A stretch of DNA of 64,000 bases from contig ARYC01017224.1 in the NCBI GenBank assembly GCA_000711775.1, positions 26,442-90,441 on the forward strand, read 5' to 3'. The position numbers and the translations under genes are program-made. Shown here one piece after another: positions 60,242 to 64,000 of this stretch; position 1 is the stretch's first letter, and every line of letters begins with the position of its first letter. The notes beneath the pieces are model-generated. The model was not told the origin of the DNA. It saw only the letters and a list, made by a program, of their open reading frames with translations, and made no database searches. This DNA is from Oxytricha trifallax (Eukaryota; Ciliophora; Spirotrichea; Sporadotrichida; Oxytrichidae).

Positions 60242-60493
60242 TCATAGACCAGCAACCTTCTTGATGAAGACCATCATCTCGTCTCTTGAGATGGCTCCTT
60301 TGTCGTCCTTGTCGAATTCCTTGAAGCATGATTCGAAATCAGCCTCGGAGAACTCGCCATTCCCCATTTCGGTAAGGGTGTTCTTAACGAAGGCCTTGGT
60401 CTCTGCCTTGTCGAGGAAATCACTGTTATCCTTGTCGTAGGTTTTCCAGATGTCGTCAATACACTTTTCGATGATGGGGTCGATGTCTGACAT
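60242..60493 (-). CDS. Small two-EF-hand calcium-binding protein, intact
   Basis: 83 residues, ATG 60493 to TGA 60242-60244, uninterrupted. Two EF-hand loops are seen. DKDNSDFLDKAE (residues about 20-31) has D1, D3, S5, D9, E12. DKDDKGAISRDE (about 60-71) has D1, D3, K5, S9, E12, so the second loop is weaker at position 5. This is a calbindin/polcalcin-like minimal pair with no further domain. It is likely a Ca2+ sensor or buffer. The 3' flank (59930-60240) is conserved with the truncated copy at 48149-48537, so these may be near-complete nanochromosome units. The codon usage is unusually GC-rich for the window, as in highly expressed ciliate genes. Confidence 0.9.
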   Translation of the reverse strand: MSDIDPIIEKCIDDIWKTYDKDNSDFLDKAETKAFVKNTLTEMGNGEFSEADFESCFKEFDKDDKGAISRDEMMVFIKKVAGL

Positions 60494-60804
60494 ATTAAGT
60501 ATTTTTATAAGCTAATTAATTAGAAAGATATTGCACTATTTAGTTAATTTTAAAAGAGTAAGAGGGAATTAATATTTCCATAAATTGTATCCAAATTTAT
60601 TATTAACAATATTATTTTTTTAATCATTAGTATTTGATTTTCACTGTTAAATTCTTTACACATTTATTCAAAACCCCAAAGCCCCCTAGTGAGGTTTATA
60701 AGTGCAATGATATGAAGGGTAGAGTTGGAGTCTTATTGGGGTTTGTAGACAAAAAGCAGGTATATGAGTTTAATGAATATTTAATGATTATTAGTGTGCT
60801 TAAC

Positions 60805-61729
60805 TCAAACAATTTTTATCTGCTTGTCTTTGTGATACCTCTTGAATCTTGCTGTCTTTAGTTGGTCTAGAATGTCATCTTATGATTATCTTGTATATGC
60901 TGGAGCTTTTACTATTACCATCTCAACTATCTTCTTAACATTATCGCAGATTTCTTCTTATTATATATGTTTAGCAGCCAAACTTATTGATTATTTCTCG
61001 TGCTTTGTTCCAAAGTATGACATGCTTTCCATATAGCTCTCTAATATAATAGCAGCAATTTCACAAACATCCCACAGAGCCATTTGTCCGTTTCTCTCTT
61101 ATTGGGAAGTATCCTGGAGTGCCAAGAACTTTTTCTAAAGTCACTATCTCTTATCTTAACGCTCTATTGAAATCGATAACTACGACTTCTAAAGGGCAGA
61201 GGTTAAGCATAACATTTTCAGGCTTCAAATCTCTATGAATATATCCAAGTTCATGCAACTCCTTGACACCTTTAATTATATCTGTAAGAATATCATTTAA
61301 GTCATCAGGATATCTATTATGATATAGATAGTCTCTTAAAGTCATTTCAAATTTCTTGAGCCTTAGTGCGATGAACCCAAAGCCTAAAATAACACCGTCT
61401 AGCTTATGCAAGTTCTTTCAATCTCTTTTTTAAGCTTCTCTAAGAACGATATATTCGTTGGCAAACTCGTTCTAATACTGTTCATTCTTAATGAGATAGC
61501 TGAAAGGATATACCTTGTATGCAAACTCGTCGACTACTATAAGTTTTGCCTTGCTAGGCACTCTTATGTGCAAGTAATTTTAAAGACAGCTACTAAGTTT
61601 AATTCCATTTAATGCAGGAATACTCATCGCTTTTTTTTGGAAGCATGCTAAAACAGTATGATTTGCAGTATAATTCAATGATTCAAAGCGAAACCGTCTC
61701 TTGAGCTTCTCCTGTAGCTCTCTTTAAAT
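60805..61729 (-). pseudogene. Truncated TBE kinase (left half of element D)
   Basis: Encodes the kinase half only: the catalytic-loop region is well preserved over 61151-61411 (FEMTLRDYLYHNRYPDDLN, GYIHRDLKPENVMLNL, VVVIDFNRALR). The 3' end reaches TGA at 60805-60807. The zinc-finger half and start are missing; homology stops in the linker (QREL) at about 61729. Confidence 0.8.
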
Positions 61730-61902
61730 CAAAAATATTAAGCATAAAATTAGAAAATTTATAGTTATAAACTAAGTATAAATATGATGTCTAACACTTA
61801 AATATCAACCATTAGTGCTACAGTGCCAACTCCAATACATAGTTGCTAAAACTAGAGAAGTTATTCGAGCTTTATAATAGAAATTAAAATTTGAATTTAA
61901 AC

Positions 61903-63347
61903 ATGGCGGCAAACTTAAATCGTAAAGCAATCTCTCTTGGCAATGGTTAATCATAGCTAAACTTTGGCACAACTAAAAAGCAAGAAGTTATTTATATTGA
62001 GAGGGAAGTAGAGTTAAGAGCTCTAAAGTTTGAAGCAGAGGTCTTCAAAATTGAAGTATCTAACTAGAAGGGGAGAACAGAGATAGGATTTAAACATAAA
62101 TTGAATATGTTGAGGAGCAAAAAGAACAGCAACCAATTGAAAAATAAAAACACTTTGAATGCAATGATTGTTAAAACGTCTTCTCAACTGAGTAGAGCTT
62201 GAAGAGACATATTAAAGAAATACATTCTGGCAAAGCGAAGATTTATTTCAAGCATGATAAGGTGAATGGCAAGTATTAATGCACGACTTGCATGAAGTCT
62301 TACACTCACTCAGCTAAGGTTAAAAGACATGCAAAAGCATCATTTAAGCGAGTTTTTAATGTAAGATTAAGAGACTTAAAAACTTATACCTGCCAAGAGA
62401 AAGTCTAAAACTCTTGAATCTTTAAGAGAGTAGTAAGAAAAGCTCAAGAGGCAGAAACGATATGAGTCAATGAATCAACCTGCAGGCAATACATTTTTAG
62501 CATGCTTCTAAGAGAGAGCTATGTATATTCCTGCATTAAATGCTGTTGATCTTAGCAGTTGTATAGAAAACTAATTGAATATAAACGTGCCTAGCAAGGC
62601 AAAACTTATAGTAGTCGACGAGTTTGCATACAAGGTATATCCTTTCAGCTATATCATTAAGAATGAACAGTATTAAAATAAGTTTGCTAACGAATATATC
62701 ATTCTTAGAGAAGCTTAAAAAAGAGATTGCAAGAACTTGCTTAGCTAGACGGTGTTATTTTAGGCTTTGGGTTCATTGCACTAAGGCTTAAGAAATATGA
62801 AATGACTCTAAGAGACTATCTATATCAAAACAGATATCCGGATGACTTGAATGATATACTTTCAGATATGATTAAGGGTGTCTAGGAGTTGCATGAATTT
62901 GGATATGTTCATAGAGATCTAAAGCCTGAAAATGTGATGCTCAACCTCTGTCTTTAGAAGTTGTAGTAATCGATTTCAATAGAGCCTTAAGATAAGAGAT
63001 TGTAACATTAGCAAAGGTTCTTGGGACATTAGGATACTTCCCAATCAGAGATAAGTGGACAAATGGCTCAGTTTAGTGGGATGAATGGGCAGTTGCTGCT
63101 ATCAAATTAGAAAGTGACATGGAAAGCATGTCTTACTTTGGTACTAAGCCATGATAAACAATCAATTAGCTTAGCTTAGAAGCATATAAAGTAAGAAGAT
63201 GTCTGCGAAGAAATAAAAAGCATAGTAGAGATTATAATCGTAAGAACTCCTTCATATCCCAGATAATTCTTAGATGACATACATGAGCCACTATAGAAAG
63301 CAAGATTCAAGAGATACAACAAAGACAAGCAGATTAAATCTGTTTGA
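61903..63347 (+). CDS. TBE zinc-finger/kinase ORF (right half of element D)
   Basis: ATG 61903 (MAANLNRKAISLGNG) to TGA 63345-63347. The zinc-finger half is frameshifted (finger 2 region CTTCMKSYTHSAKVKRH lacks three bases further on). In the kinase half are VVDEFAYKVYPFSYI, GYVHRDLKPENVML, VIDFNRALR, VLGTLGYFPIRDKW and VAAIKLESDM. After FGTKP a TGA appears early. The HRD aspartate and DFN are as in copies A and C. Confidence 0.75.
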
Positions 63348-63485
63348 ATTAAGTCCTCTAATACTCATTAAATATTCATTGAATTCACATAAAACCTGCG
63401 TTTTCTCACTAACCCCAATAAGATCCCAACTATACCCTACAAATCAAAGCACTTATAAACCTCACTAAGGGGTTTTGGGGTTTTG

Positions 63486-64000
63486 ATTCATCAATATGCT
63501 AGGTTTGTTTAAAAATACAAACAAAAATAATGGGGAAGTTTCCAGCCCCCTAAATAATATATGGACTCAAAAGAGGGAAGTTTCCTGCTTCAATACATCA
63601 AAATATATAAAATTTTTATAGATTTATCAATTTTTATAATCAATCATGTTACTATAATTTATATTTTTATTATTTATATTATTATTATTATTATTTTCAT
63701 GATTTAAATTAAAAATATTTTATCAAAGTAACATAAATATAAATCAAAATAATTAGTGCAAAATATAATGAAGCATTAAACAAATGTAAACCTTAATTTT
63801 AAATTAATAATTTTTTTATATGGGGTTAAAGTTTATTATAAACTTCCGAAATAGGCAGAAAACTTCCCTTCCAATATAAATTGAAAAAATTATTGAGAAT
63901 TTATTTATTTATAGTATAGTTTAGTTAGTAGATATATGTTACTACCGAGATCCCCCCCAGGGGGTACCCCATCCACCCCCATTAAAATACCCCATTTTAT
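63486..64000. other. MITE ends and AT-rich spacer at the right edge
   Basis: GGGGAAGTTTCCAGCCCCC (63532-63550), GAGGGAAGTTTCCTGC (63573-63588) and the complement GGCAGAAAACTTCCC (about 63854-63868) are ends of the GGGAAGTTTCCTGC family, probably one element of about 300 bp with a second end beside it. Near 63944, CCGAGATCCCCCC followed by AGGGGGTACCCC resembles the ends of the foldback at 8441-9364. No gene is seen. Confidence 0.6.

Larger units (their letters stand above)
60669..63485. mobile_element. TBE: Rearranged TBE (D): two inverted kinase ends, no transposase
   Basis: 2817 bp, bounded by CAAAACCCCAAAGCCCC and GGGGTTTTGGGGTTTTG, both flanked by ATT (60666-60668, 63486-63488). Both ends are the kinase-side end of a TBE. 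The left 1.06 kb is a 5'-truncated kinase gene on the minus strand. At about 61729 it joins the upstream spacer of a second kinase gene on the plus strand. The 22-kDa gene, the control-region repeats and the transposase are absent. Matching ATT flanks suggest it moved as a unit, or that they are chance. Confidence 0.88.

Noticed and set aside
60274-60459. 61-residue frame overlapping the EF-hand gene
   Set aside because: It is a shifted reading of the EF-hand coding sequence with no family features.
1-64000. Euplotes-type origin (also G4T4 telomeres)
   Set aside because: Euplotes reads TGA as Cys and stops at TAA/TAG. Here conserved proteins need TAA/TAG as Gln and end at TGA.
1-64000. CRISPR arrays, bacterial operons, ribosome binding sites, attachment sites
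   Set aside because: The window is ciliate nuclear DNA; I saw no regularly spaced repeats with unique spacers and no bacterial gene organisation.

Overview
The window looks like germline (micronuclear) DNA of a stichotrich ciliate of the Oxytricha/Sterkiella/Stylonychia/Tetmemena type. Three things in the sequence support this. (1) Genes read through only if TAA and TAG are glutamine and TGA is the sole stop. (2) C4A4/G4T4 telomere-like blocks occur inside the window as the inverted ends of about 4-kb transposons carrying a DDE transposase, a C2H2 zinc-finger/kinase and a 22-kDa protein. That is the hallmark gene set of TBE (telomere-bearing element) transposons. (3) Conserved genes are cut into short, AT-interrupted pieces (MDS-like segments separated by IES-like spacers plus tiny GT-AG introns). 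The DNA is very AT-rich, so the coding pieces stand out. Species cannot be fixed from the window.

Layout. 463-3263 (-): ATG16-like autophagy gene. 3542-7557: TBE copy A. 7846-10850: a 3-kb inverted-repeat element with a second foldback nested in it (8441-9364). 11575-15105: decayed, divergent TBE. 15454-19541: TBE copy B, followed by TBE and kinase debris to about 20620. 21046-22497 (-) and 22672-25345 (+): head-to-head pair, a Q/N-rich protein and a CFAP97/Hemingway-family protein. 26260-29893 (-): fragmented unknown gene with an acidic tail, holding a 932-bp hairpin element. 29908-39380 (+): very fragmented large membrane protein (ectodomain pieces, then transmembrane C-terminus), interrupted by a 650-bp GC-rich insertion and a MITE. 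41755-47290 (-): YHYH-domain protein in about a dozen pieces, with G-run MITEs in its spacers. 47530-48537: kinase remnant and truncated EF-hand copy. 48551-53502: TBE copy C, best preserved, with an 834-bp hairpin MITE inside its transposase. 53503-54050 (+): coiled-coil gene fragment. 54100-58316 (-): SecA-like DEAD ATPase gene. 59536-59893: MITE. 60242-60493 (-): intact two-EF-hand protein. 60669-63485: a rearranged TBE (D) with two inverted kinase ends and no transposase. The last 500 bp hold more MITE ends.

The cellular genes are unrelated to each other, as expected where each germline segment becomes its own nanochromosome. The mobile part is one system: TBEs supply a DDE transposase, a Zn-finger/pseudo-active-site kinase and a 22-kDa partner from divergent and convergent genes around a shared GGTACC/AATTA-rich control region, and several families of short inverted-repeat elements sit in the spacers. 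Frames often shift by one base; I cannot tell decay from assembly error. Piece boundaries for split genes are approximate because pointers cannot be fixed without the macronuclear sequence.
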